Shown here: piece after piece, positions 45,545 to 57,175 of the stretch
Numbering within the stretch: position 1 is the stretch's first letter
How the letters are laid out: every line of letters begins with the position of its first letter
From: Epinephelus fuscoguttatus
Taxonomy: Eukaryota; Chordata; Actinopteri; Perciformes; Serranidae
Length of the DNA: 64,000 nucleotides
NCBI RefSeq assembly: GCF_011397635.1
Contig: NC_064752.1
Location: 1,319,501 to 1,383,500 of the forward strand
Direction: 5' to 3'
Notes under the pieces: generated by a model
Database searches by the model: none
Seen by the model: only the letters and a program-made list of their open reading frames with translations
What the model was told of the DNA's origin: nothing
Translations under genes and position numbers: made by a program

Positions 45545-46310
45545 AAACATTTTATCATAATCATAAACCTTATTTATAAAGCACAGTTACAAAATGACTA
45601 GTTTTATTGTACAATAAAACTGAACAAATTTAAAACACACAGAGAATAAAACAAATAACATGTCATAACATGTCATCTAGTAAGAGATAAAATAAAATAA
45701 GATAATAACTGGGACATAAAATCCAAAAAAGAAGAAGAAGATGGCAATAAAATAGCTCAGATAAAATCAGGATATGCTGTCAGACAGAAATACATTTTTA
45801 GGAGAGACTTAAACAAAGACAGTGACTCAGACAGCCTTATGTCCTCGGGCAGGTCGTTCCAGAGCCTCGGGCCCTGATTGTAAAAGCTCTGTCCCCTTTG
45901 GTCTTCAGTCTGGACTCTGGGACAGACAGAGGACCTCTCAAACTACACAGAGGTTCATAAGAGACTAACAGGTCTGAAATGTATTCTGGAGCCGTGAAGA
46001 GTCAGAGTCAGTCCTAAAACAAACGTGGAGCCGATGTAACGAGGCTGAAACTGGTGTGATGAGACAAATCTTAAAACGTACATGTTTTCAATGGCCTCTG
46101 GTTGTTTGTAGTGGTTTTAATATTTTAGTAGTTTATCTTTATCTTTTTTATGTGAGTAATTGTTCTTACTGGTGTTGTTCTGTTTTATATTTGTGTACAT
46201 GTTTTATTGCTATATGTGTGTGTCATTCTTTAAATTTTGTACTTTGGTCAAATGTGGCTGCTTTTAAACGTGCTATATAAATAAAGTTGATTTGATTTGA
46301 TTAAAAAAAT
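45545..46310 (-). mobile_element. L2-type LINE 3' piece (minus) next to a plus-strand LINE tail
   Basis: About 45560-46050 reads, on the minus strand, as the end of an L2-like ORF2 and 3' UTR (AAACCTTATTTATAAAGCAC; GGCAGGTCGTTCCAGAGCCT, giving LRLWNDLP-type peptide). About 46056-46305 is a plus-strand LINE tail ending in AAATAAAGTTGATTTGATTT, the typical (TTGATT)n terminus. Both are dead. Confidence 0.7.
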
Positions 46311-47060
46311 TAGTTTAACGCCTCCCCCTTTTTGCACCTCCTCCCCCCTCATTAGTAACGAACACTCCCCAATCTTCCCCGTGTTCTACTGAGCTTCCTC
46401 CAGTGTGTGAAACAGCGCCCCCTCTGGATTGTAACGGCAGGTGATGGTGGTCAGACCTGGAGTCTGCAGACAGGTGAGGTCAGGTGAGGTGTGCATCCTC
46501 TGATTGTAAAGTTATTAATTATCCAGCAGTGTGGAAACAAACTGCAGCTGCTGAAAGAAACTCTGAAGAGATGACGTGACGTCAGTCAGTCAAACTTCAA
46601 CACAGCCAACAACATTTAATGTAAACATCCGGGAGAGTTAGCCTGATGCTAATGATGTTAGCTCCCGTGTTTGTTACAGCTGAATTTAGCTGCAGTGGAT
46701 TCAGTGGATAAATGTAGACAGACACAACACCCTGTTGTCTTTGTTTGTTTGTTTCCCTAACAAACAAACACACCAGTCATATATATCACATACTGTAGGT
46801 TGTTTATTGTGTCACAGTGTGCTGTATATTTAACCCCTTGCTGTCTGACAGAAGGTCAGTGTTCATCAGTGTTTGTTTATTTAAACTGTGGAGTCGTTTA
46901 TAGAGAGAAGTGACCTTTAATGAGCCAGAACAGGTCTGGCTGATATTTGTGTTTAATGCATATAAATAACAATGTCAGTCATGTGTTTGATACATGCATA
47001 CCCTTTGATATGAAGTGAAAATGTAAGATCTCACTGCTGATCTGTACCTGCTGTAGTACG
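46311..47060. other. intergenic DNA, nothing recognised
   Basis: It contains a CRE-like TGACGTGACGTCAGTCAGT at about 46573-46591 and several AGTTAGC motifs, so it could be promoter-like, but no exon follows that I can recognise. Confidence 0.35.
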
Positions 47061-47064
47061 CTAC

Positions 47065-47800
47065 TGTAATAATAATAAACCTTATTTATAAAGTGCTTTG
47101 CAAAACTAAGTTACAAAGTGCCTCACATTGTTGATCCTGAATTTAAAACAGATTCAAGCAAATAACGCGAGGCATTCAAGAAATGACATGACAGAAGCAG
47201 AGAAGCAAAGTTGGCAACTAATTGCCCTGTAGGTTGCACTGACGTACAGCAAATCAAGGAAATGGAATAATACAAAAATGATATAATACAATAAAACATA
47301 AATGAAATTAACAGTGTGCTGAAATTAATTAAAAAAAAGCTTTTTCAAAGAGAAGTTTTAAGAAGTGATTTAAAAGGTGTCACTGATTCAGCATCTCAGA
47401 TCCTCAGGCAGGTCGTTCCAGAGCCTCGGGCCCTGATTGTAAAAGCTCTGTCCCCTTTGGTCTTAGGATCTGAGGCCGCGACCCGGCTCCTATGGAGAGG
47501 CATCTCAATATGAAGTGTTTTAAAAGTGAGCAGTAAAATCTTAAAATCAGTTCTACAGCTGACTGGTAACCAGTGAAGAGGCTGAAGCAGGGCTGATGTG
47601 CTCGTGATTTCTCGTGTTTGTTAGAAGCCAAGCAGCTGATTTTGCACCAGCTGAAGCCGTGAGACGTCTTTTTGGCTCGACCCTGAATGTAGTGAGTTAC
47701 AGTAACCTGGCTGTGAAGAAATGAAAGTGTAGAAGACCTTCTCAAGATCGAGCTGAGAGAGAAAGGACCTGATTTTAGAGATGATTCTTAACTGATTGAC
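47065..47800 (-). mobile_element. L2-type LINE fragment, interrupted to its right
   Basis: It begins with the AAACCTTATTTATAAAGTGC 3' UTR signature. It continues into ORF2 C-terminal remnants: GGCAGGTCGTTCCAGAGCCT is shared word for word with 45850, and LISKIRSFLSQ/YCNSL/RLQLVQN-type peptides appear at 47621-47812. The same LINE appears to resume at about 48981 (reverse-strand NLGVMFDSDSD), after the array at 47830-48980. Confidence 0.75.
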
Positions 47801-47834
47801 TGATTCACTCATTCACTTGACAAATTAAAAAAAT

Positions 47835-47872
47835 CTGTTTTATTGAGTAATTTTTTCTGTTTTTCATGGTAA
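47835..47872 (-). repeat. inverted copy of the terminal minisatellite unit
   Basis: These 38 bp are the reverse complement of 48943-48980 with two mismatches. The copy sits at the left edge of the inserted array region, so the array region has inverted ends. Confidence 0.85.
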
Positions 47873-48097
47873 ATTTTTTTTTTCCTTTTTGTTTTGTAAG
47901 GTGCCTGTGTAAAGTCGACAAACTAATGATAACACCATCTATATGACTTAAAGACAAAAGTATCTCCCAGTGTCTCAAACCCAAAACAAAGTAAAACTGG
48001 ATTAAACTAAACAAGCGGGTCATGTTTGCTTCCATTATATCGAGCTCTCAAGAAAAGAATGAAAGCGTCTGTTGTTCTATTGCTCTCTTAACTCAGA

Positions 48098-48980
48098 AAA
48101 AAATACTCAGAAAAACAGAAAAAATTACCCTGAAAAACAGAAAAAAAATTACCTCAAAAAACAGAAAAAAATTACCTTGAAAAACAGAGAAAAAATACCC
48201 CGAAAAACAGAAAAAATTACCCCGAAAAACAGAAAAAAAAATTACCCCGAAAACAGAAAAAATTACCTCGAAAAACAGAAAAAAAATACCCTGAAAAACA
48301 GAAAAAAAATTACCTCAAAAAACAGAAAAAAATACCCTGAAAAACAGAAAAAAAAATTACCCTGAAAACCCCCCCAAAAAATTACCCCAAAAAACAGAAA
48401 AAAATACCCCGAAAAACAGAAAAATTACCCCGAAAAACAGAAAAAAAAATTACCCAGAAAAACAGAAAAAAAATTACCCCGAAAAACAGAAAAAAATGCA
48501 ATGAAAAACAGAAAAAAATACCCAGAAAAACAGTAAAAAAAAATTACCCCGAAAAACAGAAAAAAATTACCCCGAAAAATAGAAAAAAATTACCCCGAAA
48601 AACAGAAAAAAAAAATTGCCACGAAAAACAAAAAAAATTACCCCGAAAAACAGAAAAAAAAATTACCCCAAAAAACAGAAAAAATTACCCCGAAAAACAA
48701 AAAAAAATTACCCAGAAAAACAGAAAAAAAATCACCCCAAAAAAACAGAAAAAAATTACCCCAAAAAACAGAAAAAAATTACCCAGAAAAACTGAAAAAA
48801 AATTACCTTGAAAAACAGAAAAAATATTACCTCGAAAAACAGAAAAAATTACCCAGAAAAACAGAAAAAAATTACCCCGAAAAACAGAAAAAAATTACCC
48901 AGAAAAACTGAAAAAAAAATTACCTCGAAAAACAGAAAAAAATTACCCAGAAAAACAGAAAAAATTACTCAATAAAACAG
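48098..48980 (+). repeat. A-rich minisatellite, about 20-23 bp unit, about 40 copies
   Basis: The unit is close to GAAAAACAGAAAAAATTACC followed by CC or CT. It is repeated across about 880 bp with variation only in the A-run length and in the dinucleotide before GAAAAACAG. It has no spacers and is not CRISPR-like. Open frames here (KNRKNYPEKQKK-like peptides) are artefacts of the repeat. Confidence 0.9.
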
Positions 48981-49624
48981 TGTCAGAGTCACTGTCAAAC
49001 ATCACACCAAGGTTTTTGGCTGCAGGTTTGACTGTTGCACACAGGAGGACAGAAGAGGAGTGTATCTGATTTACTGTGATTTAACTGGAGAAAGTTTTGG
49101 GACACTTTATGTTCACAGACAGGATAAAAGATGATTCAAATTGTCTTCTTCACTGTTTTTTAACAGAGCACATATTTGTGTGTCATCTTCATGTTACTGT
49201 ATATTATATTTGTTTATATATTTCCATATACTATTTATTTTTGAGATGTGCGTTGTTACTGTGACTGAATGTGATCAAGTGTGATACATAACCAGCTCCG
49301 GAGCAGGTTAGCTGTTCAGCATCAGTTGCCATGGTGATTTATCCCGGTAAAAAGAGAACCAGGTTTGTAGCACTGAAAACCCAGATTTAACCCTGAAGTT
49401 ACCTCGCTAACTTCAAATCCTGCTTCGTAGCACAGGCCTCAGATCACGGCCAGTCGCCCTGCCAAGTGTGTCAGGAGCGAACCAAACACACCTTTGCTTA
49501 TTTAGGTCAGGCCTCGTTGTAACAACACTGTATGCACTGTGTGTCACACAGAGTCTGAGATCTAAACAAGCTGGATTTAAAAATGAATGATCTGTTATGT
49601 GAAAAGGAAACTTAACATATGTTT

Positions 49625-49657
<33 letters not shown>

Positions 49658-50190
49658 CTACCTGTCTATAATGCAATCTGATGTAGAAGCTGCGTAACAG
49701 AAAGCACGTCTGTCAGAAAGTCGAATCAACTCAGTGGTTCTTTTAAGAATGCAGTTTGTAGTGTTGCAGTGGATTGCATTATCCTGCACCGGTGTTCACA
49801 TTATTTTGTCCACCCCCATCTGTTCCTCACTCTTTGATCTCTGACTTATAACTGACTCCAGTGCAGCACATGTGTGAACACAGGGGGGCAGCGCAGACAA
49901 AGAAAAGGAAAGCAGCTGCAGGCATTTAATGTTTCCACAGACAGCTGGAGAGAAGACAGAGAGCGTCCACGGCTGAAACATGGAGCCTAAATATGTCTGA
50001 CAGACAGACAATAACCCTAACCCTTGTGGCAACATGGAAAAATTGATTTGTTGTATTTGTGTCCCCAAAATTGACACAGAAGCACAGTGTCATGTTTTTT
50101 TTAAAAAACAGAAATATTAATCCCTTTACCCTCCAATCCCCACCACAACCCAGCCCCGTTCCAAAGTACTGACTTATTGCTGGATATAAG
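48981..50190. other. LINE remnant, (CA)n tract and unassigned sequence
   Basis: About 48981-49060 continues the L2 ORF2 of 47065-47800 on the minus strand. A CA tract lies at about 49626-49653. About 50070-50160 shares a block (CAGAAATATTAATCC, CCAATCCCCACCAC) with 57200-57300, from an L1-like LINE. No gene recognised. Confidence 0.45.
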
Positions 50191-50725
50191 TAAGTAAGTA
50201 AAGTTTATTTATAAAGCACCTTTCACAGATATAAAATCACAAAGTGCTTCACAATAAAAGCAAAAACACAGACAATAATACAATGAAAATACAATTTTTT
50301 TTAAAAAAAAATGGTCACAAATAAAACAAACCCATAAGAAGCAATAAAAGGAGGTAAAAACCTTTAATCAGTCAGCCAAAGGCCTGTCTGAATAAAAATG
50401 TCTGAAGTTGCTTCATAAAAATAGTACAGGAATCTGTGGATCTCAGAGAGAAGGGGAGAGCGTTCCAGAGTTTGGGAGCAACAGCTTGTAAAGCACGCCT
50501 CGGGTTTTAAAATGGGTCCTAGGGATGGTGAGTAAAATCTGGTCAGAGGACCTAAGAGTCAGATTTGGCGAGTACGGGAGAAAGAGGTCGGCAATGTACT
50601 GTGGCATCTGACCATGTAAAGCTCTAAAAGTTAAAACCAAAATTTTAAAATTAATGCGGAATTTGATCAGTAGCCAGTGCAGAGAGGATAAAATTGGCGT
50701 GATATGTGACAATTTGGAGCCGGTT
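50191..50725 (-). mobile_element. L2-type LINE 3' fragment
   Basis: It starts with the AAGTTTATTTATAAAGCACC 3' UTR signature. A minus-strand frame at 50443-50712 encodes the ORF2 C-terminus: HITPILSSLHWL, FKILVLTFRALHG, PYSPNLTLRSSD, then a frameshift. Confidence 0.8.
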
Positions 50726-51324
50726 CAAAGTGGTTTGGTTTAAACAGGTAAAAAGAGCATTACAATAATCTAATATAAAGACTGATAGTGTGCAGCAGAC
50801 TGATGCAACAGTTCAAAAGTAGTTTAGATGAAGGTTGAATGCAGTGGAGGAGTTAAAATATGAGTCAGTAAAATCCTGTGAATATTCTGGGAATAGACGA
50901 CCATGAAATAGCAAGGGACAGGGTAAGGAGGAGTATTGTTAGAGAGTGGCAGTATGTACAGTAAATAGGTGGCATTGAATATTATTTGTAAAATGAACCA
51001 CAAAATGTTGCAGCGAAAGCGTAGCTTGGAATACTGCAGGAAAGGGAAACATGTCATGGAATAATATGTGAATATAGTCGTACTCTTTCGCGTCTATTTC
51101 CGGAATGGAAAATAAGAGCGACGTAATTCTTTTTTTAATGAAAGCAGGACACTTCAGCCTTTACATCGATCCCATCGGTGTGTTTATCAACCTTATTTTT
51201 CACGGAAACACGGAGGCAAAACAGAACGCAGCCAGCTTCCGTTTTTTTGTGCGACACTTCAGGTCCAGCACTCTTACCACTGTGTAAATGGGAATCACCT
51301 TGTTGTTTACCTTGCTGAGTTTAG

Positions 51325-51359
<35 letters not shown>

Positions 51360-52510
51360 ATTTTTCACGTCACTATATCACCGTTTACACTAATCTGATG
51401 TTTGTAAAGTCTATAAACACAATAACTGAACAAACATTAGTATTTTCTCTGTGTGTAATTAATAACATGGTTATCGTAGATTAGCTGGGCTAACCGTTAG
51501 CTGTTAGCCGTTAGCCGTGTCTGTAATAACTCACTAAACTCACAAAGTGGCCCGTGAAAAAAAAAATTCTCCAGCGGATGTCTTAGTTACAACATGATTG
51601 AGCTAACTGGAGTAGTTTCATGTCGTATCTGACAACAGGAGACATTTAACGGATGACGATCCTGATGTTAGCTTTGCTGCTAGTGTTAACGTTAGCTGTA
51701 CCTGTCAGCTGCAGCCACTGATGCTTTCTAGACATCGTGATTTCCCAAAACTGAATAAATACCACACATAGCAACACAAAACTGCTTTGCTAGCTCAATC
51801 ATGTTGTAACGGCTGGATGGTTGATGCGTACATGCTGATTCAGGTGCTATCAGAGCCGATCCGCGCATCACTATGGCTTAATAATAAACTCAGTCAATAA
51901 AAACAACCCGTCCTGTGTTAGGAGTGTATGTCGCTGACAGAAAGAAAGAAAGAAAGAAAGAAAAGGGGAAAAAAAGATAGAAAAGCAGCGTACACCTCAC
52001 ATATTTATTTCTCACAGTTGAGCACACGTGTGGCTGGCATGCAGAAGCACTGTCTGTGTGTCGAGGGTACGAGCCGCAGCTTCAGCTGCTCAGGTAGAGA
52101 GGCTGTGTAGCCCGGTGTGTTTTTTCGCTGATTCGGTTCTGCAGGTTCTCTGCTGGTACACTGGAGACGGGGATCAAGCAGTTTGTCTCACTGGGGATAG
52201 ATTGTGTTTTTTTGGTTCATAGTTTATGATTGACGTGCGATTTATTCGCATTTAGAGGGTATAAATTTCCGTTATAAGGGAAACGTGGGCACAGTTATCT
52301 ATACAAAATACACAGACTAACTAACTAACTAACTGATTGACTAACATAAACAACTGAAAATTGAAAAAAAATTAGCTTGCACCGTTAGCTCCGGTAAGGG
52401 AAAGCATGAGGGAAAGCGGCTGACCGGAAGTCACGCACAAAAAAAACGGAAGTTGATCACTATTTACTTCCGTAAGATCGGCTGTCCAATGGGAGACCCG
52501 GGTGGCTAAA
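50726..52510. other. repeat-rich spacer with microsatellites
   Basis: About 50795-51010 resembles 55840-56035 (shared GGTTGAATG, GGGAATAGACGACCATG/GGGAGAACCATGG layout), so a dispersed repeat is present twice. A (TA)n tract lies at about 51322-51356 and (AAAG)n at about 51940-51963. A 60-residue frame at 51105-51287 and others have no domain. Confidence 0.4.
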
Positions 52511-52785
52511 ATTCAGTTCAATTCAATTCAATTTTATTTATAAAGCCCAATATCACAAATCACAATTTGCCTCACAGGGCTTTACAGCATGACATCCCTC
52601 TGTCCTTATGACCCTCACAGCGGATCAGGAAAAACTCCCCAAAAAAACCCTTTAACGGGGAAAAAACGGTAGAAACCTCAGGAAGAGCAACTGAGGAGGG
52701 ATCCCTCTTCCAGGACGGACAGACGTGCAATAGATGTCGTACAGAACAGATCAGCATAATAAATTAACAGTAATCCATATGACAC

Positions 52786-52838
<53 letters not shown>

Positions 52839-52840
52839 GG
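52511..52840 (-). mobile_element. LINE 3' UTR-type repeat with a (GA)n tail tract
   Basis: CAATTCAATTTTATTTATAA followed by CACAATTTGCCTCACAGGGC and AGGAAAAACTCCCC is an abundant fish retrotransposon-related repeat. A GA microsatellite at about 52790-52833 adjoins it. Confidence 0.7.
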
Positions 52841-53437
52841 TAATGACAGTAGCTTACAACAACATTAATGAAAGTAATAATATTATAGTTATAGTTCTGG
52901 CTACTGCGGTACAATATGTTGGAAGTATGTATTAATATCTGGCAGTATACATGTGTGACAATAATCATAAAATCCAATGGGAAAGCTGTGAGCGGTCACA
53001 TGATCGGCCAAAGATCGTTTATTATCGAGATGGTTGCTCTGTTGCTGTGTGTGATCACTACTAACAGGAAATCTCCCCTAAATCCTAATAAATAATGCGT
53101 AAATTACCATTTAAGCATTTTATGCAAGTTACGGCCACTAAATGGGCCTGAGATGAAGGAGATTATTTAGAATACATTTCACTCAATATGACCACTGATC
53201 ATAGCTAGATGGTAAAATAATAAGTAAGGTAAAGTAAGTAAAATAAAATTGGTTGAAAAAAAAAATCATCCCTCAAATCCGAGGGGGCACGTGCCCCCTC
53301 GGTTTCTATTGACGTGACACGTCTGGATTTAATATAAAAATATTAATGAAATTATTGATATGAAACAGTTTAATCCTGTTGAGTTGAACACACTTTGATC
53401 AGCAGAGGGCGCTAAAGCATCAGTAAAATGTCCTGCA

Positions 53438-53845
53438 AGACTATTCAAGAGAAGGCTGAGACACGGGGTCAAACATTGGAGGATTGCACATGTGCAGTAA
53501 AATCTGGTCTGCACTTCCTCACACGCTCAGTAGATGGCGTGACACCGCGGAATATGGGGGATGTGCATGCGTGTCATTTTCACAGCTTATTACTGGACTG
53601 TCACTGGTGGCCTGCGTTGTGGGTCAGAATGACAGAGATGCAGTTCCAACAACTTCAGGCAGCCGCCGTCCAAAAATCCAAGTAGACCGCACCAAGCGCA
53701 CTCCTTGATCCCCTGAGTGGATCCTGCGCTTTTTATCTAGCACCCCTGCTGTCACCCTCCAGCATCGCAGCTCAAGTTACACTGCGCATGTGCAATTCCC
53801 CCATGTTTGACCCTGTGTCTCAGCCTTCTCTTGAATAGCCTTGAA
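53438..53845. mobile_element. foldback MITE inserted beside trim copy 1
   Basis: The ends contain inverted CAAGRCTATTCAAGAGAAGG / CCTTCTCTTGAATAGCCTTG sequences continuing through GCTGAGACA/TGTCTCAGC and CAAACATTGG/CCATGTTTGA. The flanks carry GTCCTGCA (53430-53437 and 53846-53853), while the empty site is preserved in the sister block at about 62088 (AAAGTCCTGCTGG). The 8-bp duplication suggests hAT, though the exact boundary can shift by two bases. Confidence 0.85.
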
Positions 53846-53909
53846 GTCCTGCAGGAAGTTCCTCAGATCACATGACATTAATTTGTAAATATAATCACCC
53901 TCTTTATCT

Positions 53910-55422
53910 CTAACTGCTCTGTTCCACTGTCACACAGACCTTCAATGGTAATATCTTCACTTTAGCAACAGTCCTAATTATTGGAAACATCCTCTCAGTG
54001 AAAGTGTGTGTGAAGGTGTGTATGTGTGTGTTAGTATCAGGATCAGAGAACGACAGCTTTCCTCTGTTCCAGTCCAGATTCACTCTGATCCTCTGGAGCT
54101 TCTTCTGCACTTTGAGGTCAGTGGGTGGAGCTGATGGTGACCATGCTAAATATTTACCTTCATGGAACCATATTACCCATAATCCAGACTGTATGCGTCC
54201 CTTCCTCTGGACAGACTCTGCTAACACACCCAGAAACCAGACTGTACTGTCTCCAACCTCGACATCCCAGCTGTGAGTCCCTGAGTTAAAGCCCTCAGAG
54301 CCCAGGACAGACCAGTAATAATCAAACCTCTCTGGATTATCAGGAAGCTGCTGTCTCTGTCCTCGTCTCACACTGGTCAGATCTTCAGACAGGATGAGGT
54401 TTGGATGAGCAGTGTTTGGGTCCAGGATCAGAGGAGTGTAGGAGACCATGTCCTTCATCTTGTTCCAGATGTTGAAGGTCAGGTTGCCCAGGTGTTTGGC
54501 CTCGTCTATCAGAGTTCCTGAGAGCAGCTGTGGATCATCCAGCAGGGGGCGCTGCTGGACTCTGTCCACTGCAGCCTTGTAGTTGAGCAGGAATGAGACG
54601 TCTTCAGCTCTCAGCTCGTCCTCTGTGGCTCTGACTGTGTCTGAAAGAGCTGCTATCTCTCTGCTCAGAGCCTCCATCTTCTCCTTCATCATCTGACTCT
54701 TCTGCTCCTCTTCCTCCCACAGTGCAGCCATCCTGGCCTCCTCTTCCTCTTCTAGAAACTGGTGAAGCTTCTTAAACTGCTCCTTAATCTGCCTCTCTGT
54801 GCGTCGGGCCTGGACCTTCATGTGTTGTGCTGTTTGTTCACACTTCACTTTAACTTGTTCACAAACCTTTAACTTCTCCTTTAAGGGCTCCAGAGTTTCC
54901 TCAAGTTCCTTCTTGTGTTGTCGTGCAGCTTCATCGACGGGTCTGAATCTGTGCTTGGTGTGTTTTTCTGAATCTCTGCAGACGACACACACTGGCTGCT
55001 GATGGTCCAGACAGAAGAGTTTGAGTTTCTCAGAGTGCAGACTGCAGAGAGCCTCTGAAGCTCTCTGATCTCTCTCCAATAAGAAGGCCTCACACAGGTT
55101 CTTTAACACCAGGTTACAAGGTGGTTCAAACAAAGATCTTCTCTTACAAACTGGACACTCCTGTGTTTGTTTGTCTTTCCACCAGCTCTTCAGACAGTCT
55201 TTACAGAAGCTGTGGCTACATGACAGAACAACAGGATCTCTAAGGTGGCTTTGCAGTTGAAGATACTGTCTTACAAACTGGACACTCCTTTGTTTGTTTG
55301 TCTTTCCACCAGCTCTTCAGACAGTCTTTACAGAAGCTGTGGCTACATGACAGAACAACAGGATGTCTAAAGACGTCCTGACAGACCGGACAGCAGAGAT
55401 CCTCCTCTGATCTGGAAGCCAT
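53910..55422 (-). pseudogene. trim35-like gene broken by a 127-bp RING duplication
   Basis: On the minus strand an ATG at 55422 opens a normal RING ([20 protein letters not shown]... to TVSSTAKPP), but the frame stops at TAG 55240-55242. A second, partial RING follows in another frame ([16 protein letters not shown]... [14 protein letters not shown]). It runs on through B-box, coiled coil and PRY/SPRY to the stop at 53910. The two RING pieces are offset by 127 bp, which is not a multiple of three. The long downstream frame has no ATG before the B-box. The second RING ends in a different linker ([11 protein letters not shown]) from the sister gene ([11 protein letters not shown]), so the copy looks like a join between two paralogues. 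TRIM proteins of this type are RING E3 ubiquitin ligases. Splicing around the duplication or internal initiation could still give a product. Confidence 0.8.
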
Positions 55423-55690
55423 TTAGTCTCTGAGTGAAGCTGAAAACACAGCAGACAGAAAGTACAGTCAGTCATGGCTCCCCTCCCTCCTCTACTAACT
55501 TCACTGAAATGTACTTTGACTTTGAGTGGTGTTTTTAGTCAAACTCACCTTCAGTGTGTGGAGTGTCAGCAGGTTGAAGCAGCAGTGTTGGAGTTTTAGC
55601 TGAACTCACTCACAGGAAGTTGTTAGTTTGGTCTGAAGGTGAATCTGATCGTCTGTTCTTCAGTCTGTGTGTCTCTCTGCAGTGAGGAAG
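55423..55690 (-). promoter_or_regulatory. 5' leader and intron of trim copy 1
   Basis: The coding exon has an acceptor TTTTCAG before 55439. A donor GTGAGT before 55549 marks a non-coding first exon at about 55549-55690. The same leader is present next to the intact gene at the window end, so both copies inherited the same promoter. Confidence 0.55.
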
Positions 55691-57175
55691 AATAACTTTC
55701 GGATTCCTGGTTTGTGTCAGGTGAGTCAGGTGAGAGTTTGAGCTTTGTTGCACCTCCTCTGCTGAATGCTTTCGCTTCACATGTTACACAGGGGTGTGTT
55801 TCATTCCAAAGTATTGAGTCACTGATGGATATGTTGTTCAGCAGGACGTTGCAGCAGTATTAAAAATAGTTTGAACGCAGGGTGAATGTAATAAAGAAGT
55901 TGAAATATAATTTATTAAAATCCCAGGAATAATTTGGGAAGGGAGAACCATGGAACATCGAGGGAAAAGGATGACAAGAAATAATGTTGGCGATGGACAG
56001 TATGTTCAGGAAATGGGTGTCATAGAATAATGTGTGGAAGTAATTTTAATGCAGTCACAAGAAAATAATGTTGTACTGTACGTATCTGCAAACCACCAAT
56101 ATGTTACATTTGCACATTTCATACCTATAACATCAACGTCTCTAAAGTGACGTAGTGTTTTAGCAGACTTTGTCATCTGGAGGTGGAGGGGATGGTGGAT
56201 GTCGTGACACCTAAGCAAGACGTCTGCCAAACTGCAGACAACAGGTTGTGTTGTAGCGAGTCATTGCTGAGTTTCCAGCGGCTCTTTAGCCACCAAACGT
56301 GGGTGTTCTGTAGCGACTTGACGCTGTTTTTCCAGTGAAGATTTTGCCTGAACTCGTAGATGCGCTCAGCTCATCAGTCTCGACAGATTTTGTGCCCAAA
56401 CTAGCTCCTGGATCGTCTCGTCTAGTCACATGATCAAATAGAGACTTGATAGTAGACAACATTAATATACATGTTATCCAGCACTCATCATTGCGTACCT
56501 GTATGTGACAAAAATATCATAGAAAATAATGAATTATTTTATTTAATAGTTTTATATATATATAGCCTACCTGGAGCTCGCATGTACGGAGCCTGGGTTT
56601 GTTGAAGGTGGCAGTGCTGTTTGGGCTGAGAAAGCCATGCGTAAGTAAGGTAAAGGAGGTTATTGGGTTGGTGCGGGGAGCACTTAGCACTTAATACTTA
56701 GCACTTAGTAGCAGAACTACTAAGCAGAGTACATAAGTCCTTGAGATCAGGTGGAGAGATCCACTTCCTTTCAGGAGGAAATCCAGGAAGAGGAATATTA
56801 TTTAAGTGTAGGAGTGGCCTATTTGAATCCCTTTTGTTTGAGACCATGCTGCAAGGTGAGTGTGTTTGCTGATCCTGTAAGTTTATTTAGCTCCTTTAAC
56901 TTTAGCTTATATTGTAGTTATGCTATGTAGCGTGTGAAATAGAGTATGGTGAATGTGCTAGGAAAGGTAGTATCAGCACTGTCTCTACCTGGAGCTCGTA
57001 TAAATGGAGGCTTTGAGGTTTCAAATAGAACACCAACCACTTAAAGTTCCAGTTGCCCATTTCTCCTCATGTCACCTGGTTCCTCAACATCTTACACAGA
57101 CCTTGTTGATTGAAGCGACATCCAAGCTGGTATGACGCTTTCTTTTTTTTTCTTTGCTTTTTTTTTGACCAAATT
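55691..57175. other. repeat-bearing spacer between TRIM copies
   Basis: About 55840-56035 is related to 50795-51010, and about 56090-56350 is a copy of the repeat at 3945-4460. No gene recognised in 56351-57175. Confidence 0.45.

Larger units (their letters stand above)
53331..55690 (-). repeat. TRIM duplication block, copy 1
   Basis: 53331-53437 matches 61984-62093, and 53846-55690 matches 62093 onward to the window end, including introns and 5' leader. This copy differs by the hAT insertion at 53438-53845, a deletion of about 355 bp downstream of the stop, and an extra RING piece. Confidence 0.85.

Noticed and set aside
46573-46700. Promoter of an unseen gene, given CRE-like sites
   Set aside because: No exon, splice site or conserved frame follows on either strand.
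48072-48365. Lysine/asparagine-rich repetitive protein
   Set aside because: It is only the translation of the A-rich minisatellite; length depends on runs of A and no gene signals surround it.
48098-48980. CRISPR-like array
   Set aside because: The repeats are directly adjacent with no unique spacers, and the DNA is vertebrate.
53998-55093. Open frames in other frames of the TRIM copies, also seen at 62564-63680
   Set aside because: They recur in both copies only because the copies are duplicates, and they lack TRIM domains.
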